The notes below the pieces were generated by a model. The model made no database searches. It saw only the letters and a list, made by a program, of their open reading frames with translations, and was not told where the DNA came from. From Alistipes sp. UBA943 (GTDB lineage Bacteria; Bacteroidota; Bacteroidia; Bacteroidales; Rikenellaceae): DNA of 6,351 nt. The position numbers were made by a program, and so were the translations under genes. Below, in pieces: positions 6,184 through 6,351 of the stretch (position 1 is its first letter; every line of letters begins with the position of its first letter). The stretch spans positions 6,960 to 13,310 of the forward strand of contig DBDB01000093.1 in assembly GCA_002293345.1 (NCBI GenBank), in the 5' to 3' direction.

Positions 6184-6351
6184 TACCGTTACTACTCCAA
6201 TGGTCAGCTGCTCAGTCAGACTTCCTACGGACACTATTGGATGCTCTCGGCTTCGTCTACGGCGGATGCGCGAAGGTTCGATTTCAATGCCGGCGCCACG
6301 TATACGACGAATACCCATTACGTCGGGAGCGGCTTCTCCCTCCGTTGTATA
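6136..6351 (+). CDS. Orphan FISUMP-like C-terminal module, runs off right edge
   Basis: The frame is open from an ATG at 6136 (another at 6145) to the window end, 72 codons. After about 12 residues without similarity it reads LPAPGYRYYSNGQLLSQ, then YGHYWM, ARRFDFNAG and GSGFSLRCI, matching the second half of the FISUMP domain, a C-type-lectin-like fold of surface proteins. No signal peptide, N-terminal half-domain or Bacteroidota-type promoter is seen, and a terminator lies 12 bases upstream of the ATG. It is codirectional with dsbD but not in frame with it. It pairs with the inverted, paralogous module at the left edge: about 69% nucleotide and 54% residue identity by hand count, with one three-base gap. 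It may be a silent or variable cassette, a gene remnant, or a short gene read only by read-through. The domain call comes from motif recognition. Confidence 0.5.
   Translation, partial: MLDMRAPGDGHLPAPGYRYYSNGQLLSQTSYGHYWMLSASSTADARRFDFNAGATYTTNTHYVGSGFSLRCI

Noticed and set aside
1..6351. Invertible segment flipped by recombination between the two terminal modules
   Set aside because: The arms are only about 69% identical with an 18-bp perfect stretch, no recombinase is present, and the enclosed genes are housekeeping types with their own promoters. Not excluded, but nothing supports it directly.

Overview
The window comes from a member of the Bacteroidota, most likely order Bacteroidales. 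Both divergent promoters match the phylum's consensus (TTTG about 19 bases upstream of TAnnTTTG), leaders are short without a clear Shine-Dalgarno, and the genes are typical of the phylum: a periplasmic M16 peptidase, a DUF2975/HTH pair and a DsbD with thioredoxin tail. GC content is a little above 50% by eye. No species is assigned.

Layout. Positions 1-179 hold, on the minus strand, an orphan C-terminal piece of a FISUMP-like (C-type-lectin-fold) domain. A hairpin terminator (194-225) follows the M16 gene. A compact minus-strand operon then reads DUF2975 membrane protein (3845-3387), XRE/Cro-type regulator (3385-3095) and M16 metallopeptidase (3068-240), with gaps of 1 and 26 bases. The intergenic island 3846-4030 holds two divergent promoters, a 10-bp palindrome inside the minus promoter and three 21-bp tandem copies of a dyad motif. 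On the plus strand, dsbD (4031-6052) is followed by a terminator (6086-6124), a cluster of small hairpins, and a second orphan FISUMP-like piece that runs off the right edge.

How the parts fit. DsbD and the M16 peptidase both concern the cell envelope: DsbD moves reductant to the periplasm and the peptidase degrades exported or imported polypeptides. DUF2975/HTH pairs are a recurring two-gene regulatory unit; here the pair heads the transcript carrying the peptidase, and the repeats between the two promoters are candidate operators.

The most unusual part is the two window ends. The terminal modules are paralogous, face opposite ways, each lies directly behind the terminator of an unrelated gene, and both begin at the same point of the domain next to a conserved CCCCG-N3-CGGGG hairpin. 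Their last 18 bases are identical and coincide with the window edges. Differences between them concentrate in first and second codon positions, with many NNY/NNY pairs. This resembles variable regions of a diversity-generating retroelement or a pool of silent cassettes, but no reverse transcriptase, template repeat or recombinase lies in the window, so the mechanism is an inference.
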